From: Nothophaeocryptopus gaeumannii | Taxonomy: Eukaryota > Ascomycota > Dothideomycetes > Mycosphaerellales > Mycosphaerellaceae | Assembly (NCBI GenBank): GCA_031771865.1 | Contig: JASISA010000042.1 | Span: forward strand, 1,605,501-1,669,500 | Length of the DNA: 64,000 nucleotides | Direction: 5' to 3' | Made by a program: the position numbers and the translations under genes | Shown: piece after piece, positions 1 to 9,591 of the stretch | Layout: each line of letters begins with the position of its first letter | Numbering within the stretch: position 1 is the stretch's first letter | Notes under the pieces: model-generated | Seen by the model: the letters and a program-made list of their open reading frames with translations, nothing else | Databases searched by the model: none | What the model was told of the DNA's origin: nothing

Positions 1-404
1 AGAGGAGCAGCAACAACTGCATTTGCGTCCGCGCGGCATTCGACACTACAGCTGAGAGGAGATTCAACATTGCCCATTGGCGGATGGCCATCATCATCCT
101 CCATCCGGCTTGGCGTCAAGGTCTCACCAATACCCGGCATTGGTGCAGCGACCTGTTCCTCTATAACACCTCTTCGAGACAAGATGTCGAATTGCAAGGC
201 CAGCGAGACACGATACCTCTCAGTGCTTACCTGATGACGGAGACTGCCATTCGGCTTCAGGCTTGATCCGTCCGGGGTCCTCGCGGAAGACTTCAGCTCC
301 GCTACCGCACCTCACATATCGCAGAAGATGATGTAGATAGATAGGCTGGTGATCGAAATGTCGGGGACAAGACACCATATCGCAAGTTTCTCGATTCGTT
401 CAAG
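1..404. other. Intergenic sequence at left edge
   Basis: I see no supported gene here. Short open frames on both strands lack family resemblance and splice logic. The last part is presumably the 5' leader of the gene starting at 405. Confidence 0.5.
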
Positions 405-875
405 ATGTCTGACGTCAATGTAATCGCCATCCTCACTCCTGCACCAGGAAAGATAGACAGAGTACGTCTTTGAGACATCGGAGTCAACCTTTTCGGTAGA
501 CTGCCTGGCTGACACTCGCACGCTTCTCAGCTGAAGGAACTCATGCAAGCAAATGCCAAAGCCGTGCACGAGAAAGAACCAGACGCTCTGCTACACGTAT
601 TTGGAGAGCAGATCAATGCCAAGAGCGACAATCCTGACTTGATCGTGGCCGAGAGGTACATGTTGCCCATCCTGTTCATGAGCTTCCACAGTATGGAAAC
701 TAAATCTTGAATGGCCAGGTACACCAACAAAGCCGCGGCGGACGCACACCCTCAGACGCCTCCTTTCAAGGAAATGTTCGCGACGGTAGGGAAAGAGGGT
801 CTGTTGGCGGAACCACCATACCTTGCTATTACGAAGGATGTTGGTGGATTCCATATGGATCGAAGCTTCGTTTAA
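405..875 (+). CDS. ABM-type (dimeric alpha-beta barrel) small monooxygenase-like protein
   Basis: Three exons, 405-461, 531-655 and 719-875, join in frame across two introns (69 and 63 nt, GTACGT and GTACAT donors) to give a protein of about 116 residues. It starts MSDVNVIAILTPAPGK and continues with a helix (LKELMQANAKAVHEKEPDAL), a central strand with an E-R-Y block, then a second half with HPQTPPFKEM. This is the order expected for the antibiotic biosynthesis monooxygenase / YgiN-like ferredoxin fold: one strand, a long helix, an HxxTxxF-like block and a final strand. Such proteins are usually cofactor-poor quinol oxidases or stress-response dimers; the substrate here cannot be read from sequence. 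No signal peptide, so probably cytosolic. The splice model is my own, and both junctions preserve the frame. Confidence 0.75.
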
Positions 876-1915
876 ATGAGGCCAGAACGACTACAAGCAA
901 AGCACGGCTGAACATTGCGCATGACACGAGTCGTGTCACAAGCCATCTCTTTCCAAACGACCTTGACTCGCAAATGTGCACGCTTGTCCATCGCTCTTCC
1001 ATCACAGTACTTCTATTCTCGATTTGAAAAGGCCGAGGACACGACGGCTCGTCTCAGGATCAGGACACGGTTTCGTGACAGCTACCATTGCGTCGGAAAC
1101 TCCATTGCTATTTTCCTTGCATTGCAGTCACACATAGAACCAAAGACAGGTAAGACACTCGTGCTTTCTCTTCATCAGTGAGGCTGTCAGACACGCGTCC
1201 AAGTCTTCGCCTCGCCACTGAGTGCTTCCGAGGAACAGTCGGACTCGAATTGATGGAAGTGGGTTGAGTATGGTCTTTTAGAGCCTCGCTCCCGAAAATG
1301 CAGAGTTCACAGAAGACCAATTCGAGAATCTTGATCAACGATGACGAGATCGAGTGTGGATGCACAGGTGTTCATTCTGGTATCCCAAGAAAGCTGTGAA
1401 AGTGGCCACCCGGGATCCGGATGTAGGTGAGAGAGGCCCCTGCACTAAAAGCCAACCAATCAGAGTCACTCTATCGGACGTCACAAGCCCCCCTTCACAG
1501 CCTTCTTGACTCCGACGCGACTCTGCGTTGTACATCGACGTCTTACTCACAAGAATCGTTCAGCAGCCCCCACGGTCTGTCTTCTGTGCCGTCGAACGCG
1601 CGTAGCCTCAGCTGTACCAAGTCTGCTTTGCGCGGATGTACGAGCCCGCCTGCCTAGACGACGTCAGGACTGGAGGGAGGCCACACATGCACTGCCAACA
1701 TCGGCCCACGGAGGCGGATGCCACCGTCGGGCAGTATATGTAAGATGGAGACACTAAAATGTGTGGAAAGGTAGGAAGGATACATAGAACCATCTCTAAT
1801 TGCTCGCTGTAATATCTCTATCTCTCGCTGCTGGACATTTTACCGCAACAACTACAGCATTACACTCGCTTCAAACACCTCCAAGAAAAGCCACAACAAA
1901 CAGACAGCCACCGAA
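876..1915. other. Intergenic, promoter side of the secreted-protein gene
   Basis: No gene is supported. Near 1452-1462 there is a CCAATCA box-like sequence, and near 1733-1743 a TATATG stretch. From about 1800 the sequence becomes CT-rich, then CA-rich up to the start codon at 1916, as expected for a fungal 5' leader. The box assignments are pattern matches only. Confidence 0.4.
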
Positions 1916-2278
1916 ATGAAGACCACCACATTCGCCAGCGCCATCGTGCTCTTCACCCTCGCGTCCGCCGCACCAGCAGACCACATCCGCCGCGACTACG
2001 CCGACAAGGGCCATGACATTCAGGCCGCGCCATACGCCGCATACCCTACTGGCGCATACCCAACCGGTACAGCACCCTCATATCCTACCGGTACATCCAG
2101 CTCGACATGTCCTGTCAACGGAGTGGTCGTCTGCAACGGACCGAAGCTGTTTGGACTTTGTAATTGGGGGAAGGTGGTTTGGCAGCCTGTCGCGGAGGGG
2201 ACGGCTTGCGAGGATGGGAAGATCGTTGGGACGGGGTTATATGCTCAGCCGACGGCGAGTGTGACGGGGACATACTAG
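1916..2278 (+). CDS. Small secreted cysteine-containing protein with YPTG repeats
   Basis: A single-exon gene encodes 120 residues. Residues 1-19 form a signal peptide (basic start, hydrophobic core, ending ASAAPA). A dibasic Arg-Arg at 25-26 is a likely Kex2 cleavage site, so residues up to 26 would be a propeptide. A linker with three YPTG units follows (43-46, 48-51, 56-59). The C-terminal part has four cysteines at 65, 73, 82 and 98 in a C-x7-C-x8-C-x15-C pattern, with CNG, CNWG and a VAEGTAC block. That pattern resembles chitin-binding CBM19-like modules, but this is a visual likeness, not a demonstrated homology. It is probably extracellular or wall-associated. Its size and architecture also fit a candidate effector. 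The start context (CACCGAAATGAAG, purine at -3) is good. Confidence 0.85.
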   Translation: MKTTTFASAIVLFTLASAAPADHIRRDYADKGHDIQAAPYAAYPTGAYPTGTAPSYPTGTSSSTCPVNGVVVCNGPKLFGLCNWGKVVWQPVAEGTACEDGKIVGTGLYAQPTASVTGTY

Positions 2279-2799
2279 ATGATGACACGGAAAGATGGGA
2301 GTCGTGAGCCTGGGTGTTTGAGCCATGAGGAACAAGAAGGTTTCAAGGATGTTTGGGTTGCAAAGTATTGCATCGCGTGGCAGAATACCAGATCATACAG
2401 TACTAGACAGCATAATACAGAGTCTCACTTTGGAGAACTTCGATATTCGTTTGCTCTACTGCCTCCGAGTGCTCGACGGCTCTTTCAGTCTGGATTGAGT
2501 TGTCTAGCGCCGATGGCCATCGGTCAGTGTCTAGAGGATGTTGCGAGAAGAGGCCAAATGAATATTTGCGTCAGTAAATTGATGAGACTTTGATGAAGCT
2601 GGCGTTCGGTGTCTGTGCGCTAAAAAGCCAATATCTTGCTCCTTTCCATTTTCCGTCCATCTCTTTGGAGCCCCAACCCTTCTATCATCGCAGCCGATTT
2701 CTCATCAGGCAAGCGTTGATTGAATAACTCTCTGCTTGTATTTCTGGAGACTGGCTACGTGCGCAAATCTGGTTTCTCGCGACATCTGGGTTTCAGCAG
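2279..2799. other. Intergenic between secreted protein and Myb-repeat gene
   Basis: Contains the 3' untranslated region of the secreted-protein gene and the promoter and leader of the next gene. I see no convincing coding sequence. Confidence 0.45.
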
Positions 2800-4695
2800 A
2801 TGCGCCTGATACTTTCCCGATCCGGAACTGCATTGTTTTCTGGCACGGGTTCCTGTGAACAAATCGCATGCCAACTTCCACCTTGTATCGCTGCTCGGAG
2901 GCAGGCCAATATCCGGCGGCAATGGTTTAATGGAACCTTTGCCAAGGCGTCAGAACCTTTGAACTCTCCATCTCCATGGACCGATGAAGAATCTACCCGG
3001 CTTTTGGCACTCATCAAAGAGAAGAACAACCACGGAGACATCGGCATTCACTTTCCACATCGCACCATAAACGCTGTTGGGAACAAAATCCGGAGATTGA
3101 GAGAACAATATGGTGTAGACGATGTTCCGATGACGCGCCACTGGAGTCAGGCGGACACCGACAAGCTTCTGGAACTGAAAGCAAAAGGACGATCTTGGAA
3201 GGAGATTCGGAGAGAATTTCCTGGTTGCAGAGAAACTCGCTTACGTTTTAAATGGGACTACCTCGGGTATCAGGAAGAGGCCACACGAACTGGCGAACCT
3301 GTGAATGAGGATGAGGAAAGAGAAATACTGCGACTTCGGGACGAGGAGAAGCTGGCCTGGCCTGAAATTTCGAAGCGGGTGAAACGATTACCGCCTCGAG
3401 TGAGGAGCATCTACATTAATGTCAAGTCGTGGCATCCGACAGATCGTGCCGATACCGGTAGACCCTGGAATGATGAAGAGACCGAGCAGCTCAAGTCCTA
3501 CTTAGCTGCGGGTGTGTCATACAGCGAGATATCTCACAAGCTCCAGCGAACGCCTTCGTCGTTGAGAGCCAAACTATTTCTGTTGCGCCAAGAAGACCAG
3601 CCAATCCCAGAGGCAAAACGCTTCTGGAAGCCACACGAGGACCAGATCATACTTGACGGGAATGAGAACTACCTGACATACTCTCAAATAGCTGAAAAAC
3701 TCCCTGAAAGAAGCGCGGATAGTATCAGGCACCGGCTCTACAGATTGACTGGTCGAACGTCCGATGTGGACGTTCCTCCACGTGAAAGTAAGACTCGCTC
3801 ACCACTCTGGAGCCAAGGGGAAGACAAGAAACTCTTTGAGGCCTGCAGAGCAGGCCACAACTGGACTGATATCACAGCTTCGCTTCCTGGGAGAACCAAA
3901 AACGCTGCCAGGAACCGCTGGTGCTATCTTAAAGGTCATGTGGAGCTGTGGCATCCAGAATACAAGGGAACCCCAAAGGCTGAGCTGGAAGCAAAGCAGA
4001 GCAGCAGGAGTTGGAAGCCAGAAGAAGATAAAATATTAATGGACGGTTTTGACGAGGGACTTTCTCTTGGGAAAATAGCAGAGAGGCTACCTGGTAGAAC
4101 AGTTCCAGGTGTGAGATCTCGTCTCAGGGTCGTCGTAGGGACGACTCTCACAGAGCAGAAGAAAATTGCTATGACTCAAACAAAAGGGGAAAAGCCAAGA
4201 CGTGCTCATACCTGGGACACAGCCAAGCCAAAGATCGAGAGTAATGCCGAGGAAAAGCAGTTGCGCGGTTGGAGATGGACAACGGAAGAAGATTACACCC
4301 TTGCAACAGGGAAGGACGAAGGTCTCAGCTGGGAAGAAATCCAGGCTCAACTTCCTGGACGAACAGTAGATTCGATCAGTGCAAGATACAGTGTGCTCAC
4401 GAAACCGGCAGATGGAACTCCGAGTCGTCATCGGCTTCCATGGACACCACAGGAGGACAAGTTGCTGCTGGACGGTTACGTGCAGAATCTCCGTTTGAAA
4501 GATCTCTCCAAGAAGCTCGGCGACAGGGCTGTGAACGCTATATCGCAACGCGTTACGTTTCTTGTACAGCAAGTTGAGAGCGGGAAGATGAGATGGGAGC
4601 CTCCGCCGGCGCTTCTTGCTGGAGATGGAGATTCTGACAGCTCAGAAGTGGCACGAGCAGGAAATTTAGAAGAAGAGGCGCTTGCTGCCGCTTGA
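2800..4695 (+). CDS. Nine-repeat Myb/SANT-like protein
   Basis: One uninterrupted exon gives 631 residues. After a basic, acid-poor N-terminus (about residues 1-50, first acidic residue at 20, many Arg/Ser/Ala) come nine tandem Myb/SANT-like units between about 58 and 590. Each has an opening aromatic plus an acidic block and a helix-turn-helix ending. Unit starts read PWTDEES, HWSQADT, NEDEERE (weakest), PWNDEET, FWKPHED, LWSQGED, SWKPEED, RWTTEED and PWTPQED. Most carry a PGRT- or PxRS-like turn before the last helix. The C-terminus is acidic (LEEEALAAA). The family binds DNA or histone tails, so a nuclear role is expected. The N-terminus could also act as a mitochondrial presequence; this is not resolved. 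No intron is needed. Alternative starts further upstream were not found. Confidence 0.85.
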   Translation: MRLILSRSGTALFSGTGSCEQIACQLPPCIAARRQANIRRQWFNGTFAKASEPLNSPSPWTDEESTRLLALIKEKNNHGDIGIHFPHRTINAVGNKIRRLREQYGVDDVPMTRHWSQADTDKLLELKAKGRSWKEIRREFPGCRETRLRFKWDYLGYQEEATRTGEPVNEDEEREILRLRDEEKLAWPEISKRVKRLPPRVRSIYINVKSWHPTDRADTGRPWNDEETEQLKSYLAAGVSYSEISHKLQRTPSSLRAKLFLLRQEDQPIPEAKRFWKPHEDQIILDGNENYLTYSQIAEKLPERSADSIRHRLYRLTGRTSDVDVPPRESKTRSPLWSQGEDKKLFEACRAGHNWTDITASLPGRTKNAARNRWCYLKGHVELWHPEYKGTPKAELEAKQSSRSWKPEEDKILMDGFDEGLSLGKIAERLPGRTVPGVRSRLRVVVGTTLTEQKKIAMTQTKGEKPRRAHTWDTAKPKIESNAEEKQLRGWRWTTEEDYTLATGKDEGLSWEEIQAQLPGRTVDSISARYSVLTKPADGTPSRHRLPWTPQEDKLLLDGYVQNLRLKDLSKKLGDRAVNAISQRVTFLVQQVESGKMRWEPPPALLAGDGDSDSSEVARAGNLEEEALAAA

Positions 4696-4949
4696 GAGAG
4701 TTCTGGTCAAACTGCGTATGGCAATTAAGAGCCCGACCCAAGCTTCAGCAAATGAAAATTCGCGGCCACGTGCCAAGCTTCACAGGACTGCAGCACGCGC
4801 CTTCCCTAAAATCATGTCGACGACACGCACAGACCATCAACAACAAACGGCGTCTCACTTACTTCTTACCTTCTAGCTCCTCTCAGGTGAACATCGGTTC
4901 ACTGGACACTATATCGAGGCGTGCTTTTGTCACATTCTCCTCGTTTCCA

Positions 4950-5677
4950 ATGGCTGTAAGCTTCCGTCCATCTTCTAAGGTACAGCACCTTACTGACTTA
5001 TTCAGCGCACAAAATCCACCGCTGCTGTCGCCTCAGTCGGCGGCGCTGCGACCGCCAGAGAACGCGTCTTTGGCACCACAGAACTCATCGAGCACATATT
5101 TCTGGAAATGACAATTCCAGAGCTGCTGCTCATTGTCAACCGAGTCTCGAAACATTGGAAGGCTGTGGTCGACACCTCGCCCATACTACAGCAGGCGCTA
5201 TTCTTCAAGCCCATGCCTGGGCCCAGGGCAACAATCAGCAAAGATCGACAGCACACGGTAGCAGCGGTCAACGACAACTCGAAGAAGATCGTCGTGGTAG
5301 AGAATCCCTTTCTACTTGACGTTCGCTACCATTTGCGGTCTCCGGACATCATGACTTCGCAGACTGCTCAAAAGAAGGCCACGCTCAGGCCAGACGCAAG
5401 CTGGAGACGCATGTTGTCGGCTCAGCCGCCGTTTGCGGTGCTTCACTTTGCTCGCAACCTTGTGAGGACTGAGAACGCAGCACGTATCGATGATACAATT
5501 CCTCCTACGAGACTCCGTGCTAAAGGTACGTACTACCCCACCGAGTTCTTTCTCGTTGAAACAATTTCAACGTTTGGCGCGGCGAGGACGGTGGTTTCGT
5601 GTGCGGGAAAGGAGCGGCGCAAGAAAGACTGCCAGACCCTGGGTCGGCACCTAAGGCCTTCTGATGTTGAATTCTGA
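4950..5677 (+). CDS. F-box-like protein (first of a tandem pair)
   Basis: Exon 1 is only ATG GCT (4950-4955). A 50-nt intron (GTAAGC donor, CTTACTGAC branch site, TTCAG acceptor) is followed by exon 2 at 5006-5677, giving about 225 residues starting MARTKSTAAV. Residues about 20-70 form an F-box-like helical unit (RVFGTTELIEHIFLEM, then a conserved SKHW and LQQALFFKP end) that would bind a Skp1 adaptor. A later PDASWRRML block is shared with the next gene (PEASWQRML). The C-terminal third does not match the neighbour, so this copy may be truncated or diverged, or the true 3' splice structure may differ after about 5525, where a GTACGT occurs. The predicted role is substrate choice in an SCF ubiquitin ligase, by family only. 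Confidence 0.7.
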
Positions 5678-6080
5678 GGGCATCAAGGGTCTTGGAGGCT
5701 AGATGGCGATGGAGGCACTGGTTCACAGGAGAGGATACTCATTGAGCATTGATGCGACTGCGTTGGTCGGAGCGCAAGTGCGATACGGAAAGGAGCAGCC
5801 ATTGAATGAGGCACGAGCATTGGGACGCAGGATACCAAGATGAGACTGAGGTGAAAGTTGTCCAATACGCATGTGAATTGATTCGAAGCAGCGTGCCTGC
5901 CCAAAGTTTTCGCTCCTTCCTCTCATGCTTCACGCGCGTCCGAGCCCGTTTGCATCTGCCTAACGTGACTTCCTACCCTGGACTTCGCCTTCAAGTCTTC
6001 GTGCTGCACTTCAGACATTGCATGTTGAACCTAATTGACACAACAGTCTTCAAGACAAAAGCCACTCGTTCGACTACACC
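5678..6080. other. Spacer between tandem F-box-like genes
   Basis: Holds the 3' end of the first F-box-like gene and the promoter and leader of the second. No other coding signal is seen. Confidence 0.4.
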
Positions 6081-6896
6081 ATGGCCAAGAAGAAGTCCTC
6101 CAAGACTCACGATCGCAAGCCACAGCCAGCAGCGGCTCAAACGTCGCCATCCGCACTCGTAGCCATGAACAAAGCCATGAACGTCGTCGAGCTGCGTAAG
6201 CGAATCTTCCTGCTAGTGCTGATCAAGGACCTCCTCATCTCGCTGCCCCGAGTTTGCCACGAGTGGAACAACGCCATCAAGGGCTCCTCTCGTCTTCAGC
6301 AGGCACGTTTCTTCACACCCAAGCCAGGCACCATGCTAGAGCACATGCATCCTTTAGGACGCCACTGCGAAGACTGGAGCAGCCCTACCATGAATGAAGA
6401 CGATCGCTATCACAGCGCAGGAGGCACCGAAGAGTATCAGGTTCACACCGAGGGCATCGCTGCCAATCCGTTTATTGAACATATTAATCGGCATTGGAAC
6501 TACTGGCTTGCATCAAAGCCTTCGAAAATCAACAATTGCAAGTCTTGGGAGATCTTTCATCGTCCTGAAGCCTCCTGGCAGCGCATGCTCATCAGTCAGC
6601 CGGCCGTTCATGGAGTCTACCTGGGCTGTTGGGATGGTAGGGGTTGGGCTGGCAGTTCTGATCTTCATGCCGACGAAAATGGTCTCAAGCTCGGCGTGTT
6701 CGTTGAAAGCGCGAATGCCGATTGTACGAAGTGTTTTTTTATGCCGTACGGGTCTGCACAGTGGAAAAAGGTCAAGTGCGGCATCGACGTTTTGGCAGCA
6801 GGCTCCGTCCAAGCGACATGCAACTGGCATGAGCGTCTTAACTTCTGGGGCAAATTGGATGCTGCTTACGAGGACGACTGGGGCGGATTCCGGTGA
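6081..6896 (+). CDS. F-box-like protein (second of a tandem pair)
   Basis: A single exon encodes 271 residues. After a Lys-rich start (MAKKKSSK) and an Ala/Pro linker, residues about 33-85 form an F-box-like segment: VVELRKRIFLLVLIKDLL, then PRVCHEWNNAI, then LQQARFFTPKPG. That order is typical of the small F-box families expanded in filamentous ascomycetes. The rest is family-specific (PEASWQRMLISQP, then Trp/Gly-rich strands and WKKVKCGIDVL). The gene lies about 400 bp downstream of a related copy in the same orientation, so tandem duplication is likely. The substrate is unknown. The start at 6081 fits a CACCATGG context. Confidence 0.8.
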   Translation: MAKKKSSKTHDRKPQPAAAQTSPSALVAMNKAMNVVELRKRIFLLVLIKDLLISLPRVCHEWNNAIKGSSRLQQARFFTPKPGTMLEHMHPLGRHCEDWSSPTMNEDDRYHSAGGTEEYQVHTEGIAANPFIEHINRHWNYWLASKPSKINNCKSWEIFHRPEASWQRMLISQPAVHGVYLGCWDGRGWAGSSDLHADENGLKLGVFVESANADCTKCFFMPYGSAQWKKVKCGIDVLAAGSVQATCNWHERLNFWGKLDAAYEDDWGGFR

Positions 6897-7197
6897 TACA
6901 GAAGAGAGCAAGGACGTGAAAGAGACGGACAGCAGAGCAGCCGGAAAGAAAAAGTGGGGGACACACATGCATAGAGACAGCGATCAATGGTCAAGCGGCT
7001 ATTCACATCTGAGGTGAAGCCTCCATCTTGGTGATCTTGCTCATGCAAGAGAAGCTCCGATAGGCCGTACGTTCAGAAGATGTTCCGCTAGCTACGGAAC
7101 CAAAATCCAGCCTTGCTCTTTTATGCGCCAGTAGCCATGCTTCAGTCGTTCACGTACATCCCAAGCAGAAGTCAAACAGAATGCCATTGGCAAATGT
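6897..7197. other. Convergent 3' spacer
   Basis: Lies between the convergent F-box-like gene and RPL11. No gene seen. Confidence 0.4.
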
Positions 7198-8032
7198 TTA
7201 CCTCACGATACCCTCGAATCGGTTCTTGTACCACTTGACGGTCTCGGCCTGGTCAATGCGGTGGGAAGCACCGATTCTGGCCTTCGCGCGTCTCCGCTTG
7301 GCGACACGCTCACCTGGGCGGGTCCTACATTTCATCATCAGTATACTATCCCCTCAATCTCTCTTTTGGAGTATACGCACATGCAGCAGTAGAAGTCCAT
7401 GCCGTAAATACCGATCGCAGGGTCGTACTTGATACCCAGATCGATGTGCTCAGAGATACCGAAGCCGAAGTTGCCAGTCTCGGAGAAGTTGCGCTTGCGG
7501 AGCTCGTACTCCTTGACCTTGAGGCCACGCTCGAGAATCTCCTCGGCCTTTGGGCCACGGACGGTGACATGGACAGCGATCTTCTCGTTACGACGGATAC
7601 CGAAGGTACGGACAGTGTAGCGGGCCTTGCCTGTTATTATCCCATCAGCTCTGCATTCCTTCACTCCTCTTTCAATCGGTATACCGGTGATACGCACTGT
7701 AGACTGGAGTCTGACCGCTCAGCTGCTCAAGCACCTTGGCGGCACGCGTGAGTCTGTCACCAGACTCGCCGACGGAGATGTTGAGGACGAGCTTCTGGAT
7801 GCGAAGCTCGCGCATTGGGTTGGCGGACTTGTCCTTGCCGCCCTGAGTGCGGATATTTTGGCCATCGGCCTGCTGGGTGGAGCTCTCGCCTTTCGCCTGT
7901 ATTCGAAGATGTGTGGTTAGCGATTGCACTTCCTCTCCCGTGCCGTACACCGTCCGCAAAAGCGTCGCATGCTCAAGTTACCTCGAGTAGCGGGTGCAGT
8001 CGTAGAGAGGTGCGCAATTCTGAACTCACCAT
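7198..8032 (-). CDS. RPL11: 60S ribosomal protein L11 (uL5)
   Basis: Four exons on the minus strand (8032-8030, 7896-7698, 7630-7381, 7324-7198) total 579 nt, giving 192 residues. The first exon is only the ATG; the 133-nt intron 1 has a GTGAGT donor. After an N-terminal extension (MAKGESSTQQADGQN) the protein has the conserved block KSANPMRELRIQKLVLNISV, then TRAAKVLEQLSGQTPVYSKA, RRNEKIAVHVTVRG, the acidic EHIDLGIKYDP and GIYGMDFYCCM, and ends VKWYKNRFEGIVR. This is the large-subunit protein that contacts 5S rRNA at the central protuberance. The extension is longer than in yeast. The gene is divergent from SmB with 326 bp between start codons. Every junction keeps the frame. Confidence 0.97.
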
Positions 8033-8358
8033 TGTAGATGTGAGGCTGCTTGTCGATGGGCGGAAGCTGCTGTTAGTATCGTCGTCGTCGGGAACAAAGC
8101 TCGAAGTCGCAAATTGGAGAGCGGAGGTGGATGTGCGAAGTCTTGGCGTCGGGTGTGTCCGCCCGCTAGTGCCTGAGTCCCGCATCTTCGATGGAAGTCT
8201 TTCCGATGAAGCATGCGACACTTGAGTGCCCGCCAAACCGCCAACAACATCTCCTCCTTGGCCATATAACAATACTCACGCGCCCGGACAGGCACATATC
8301 ATTTCCGACCACTTATACCGATCGCGAAGGCCGTGCTCAGGCACGCAACACCGCCAGC
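8033..8358. promoter_or_regulatory. Shared divergent promoter, RPL11 / SmB
   Basis: Only 326 bp separate the two divergent start codons, so both promoters must lie here or overlap. I see no clear TATA box, and no specific factor site can be claimed. Confidence 0.55.
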
Positions 8359-9131
8359 ATGGCGTCGATCCAGAAGCAGGGCAAGATGGTAAGTCTGCGC
8401 CAAACTCCACCCTTGAAGGAGTCCTGCGTTGACAGAGACAGCTGCTGATATGGTGAATAGCAAGGCTTCGTGAGTACCACCTAGATCCGACTATCTACGC
8501 ACCCACTTACAACTCACACAGATCAACTACCGAATGCGCGCGACCTTGCACGATGGGAGACAATTAGTTGGGCAGATGCTCGCTTTCGATAAGCACATGA
8601 ATGTCGTTCTCGCAGACTGTGAAGAGTTCCGCAAAGTCAAGCGTAAGACGAAGCAGGGCGGTGCGCCAGGCGCTTCGGCTGGCCAGACAATCGAGACCGA
8701 AGAGAAGCGATCGCTCGGCCTCGCGATTATCCGCGGCGCGAACATTGTGTCGTGCGCTATGGATGGCCCTCCACCAGCAGACCCATCCGCGCGACTCGGA
8801 CAGAGCGCGCCGGGCGGCGGTCCAGCAGCACCAGCAGTACAAGCAGGGCCAGGTATCGCCAAGCCAGCAGGTAGAGGAGCTCCAGTTGGACTACAAGGAC
8901 CAGCGGCTGGTGTCGGTGGACCTGGCTTTGGCGGCGGATTTGCTCCACCGCCTGGAATGCCCGGCGGGTTCCCTGGACGAGGTGGTAAGAGATTAATAAC
9001 CGTAGACACTTGATTTGAGACACATACTAATTTTTGCTTGCTTTGCAGGCGGCCCTCCTGGTTTCCAAGCTGGCTTCCCACCAGCAGGGCGAGGTTTCCC
9101 GCCTCAAGGCCCACCTGGATTCGGTCGATAA
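8359..9131 (+). CDS. Small nuclear ribonucleoprotein SmB/B'
   Basis: Four exons (8359-8388, 8461-8469, 8522-8984, 9049-9131) total 585 nt, giving 194 residues. Exon 2 is a 9-nt microexon coding Gln-Gly-Phe. The start MASIQKQGKM-QGF-INYRM leads into Sm motif 1 (LHDGRQLVGQMLAFDKHMN, with the signature around VLADCEEF) and Sm motif 2 (LGLAIIRGANIVSCAM). The C-terminal half is Gly/Pro-rich with PPG and FGGG repeats, as in SmB proteins from other organisms. It belongs to the heptameric Sm ring on U1, U2, U4 and U5 snRNAs and acts in nuclear splicing. Introns start GTAAGT, GTGAGT and GTAAGA, and the third contains ATACTAAT. It is divergent from RPL11. Confidence 0.95.
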
Positions 9132-9591
9132 GCGATTGAGGATAATTGGAGGAATAAGAGAACGATTGAAACCCCAAATTTGGCCACGATGACCATTCCA
9201 CGCTCGAATAGCGCTTCGCGCCATCGTCAAATCATTCATCGGTTGGACAAGAGCATTGTGCATCTGGACAACGGTATTCGCTTCGGAAGCCCAAAAGCGA
9301 GGACCAGGTCACGAAAAGCGTCTAGCATTAGCAACGGCGTTGGGAGGCTAGGTATGATATCAAGAATGCGAAAAGATTCGGAATCGCTATTCAATTCAAT
9401 TTTAAGGCTGCTGACTTCAAATGCTGCCTCTTCTCGTACTGTGTCCGCCGTATCATCATGGATCCATACAATCATTACATCTCGCTTCACTCCAACGACA
9501 CTCCGCGGAAGGGTATCAAAGCAGAACGCTCAACTTAAGCAGGCAGGTAAAAAGCGCAGACTCTCGATTCAATGCACTGCTTGCTCAGCGA
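9132..9591. other. Convergent 3' region
   Basis: Contains the 3' untranslated regions of SmB and of the convergent GPI-protein gene. No supported gene. Confidence 0.4.
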
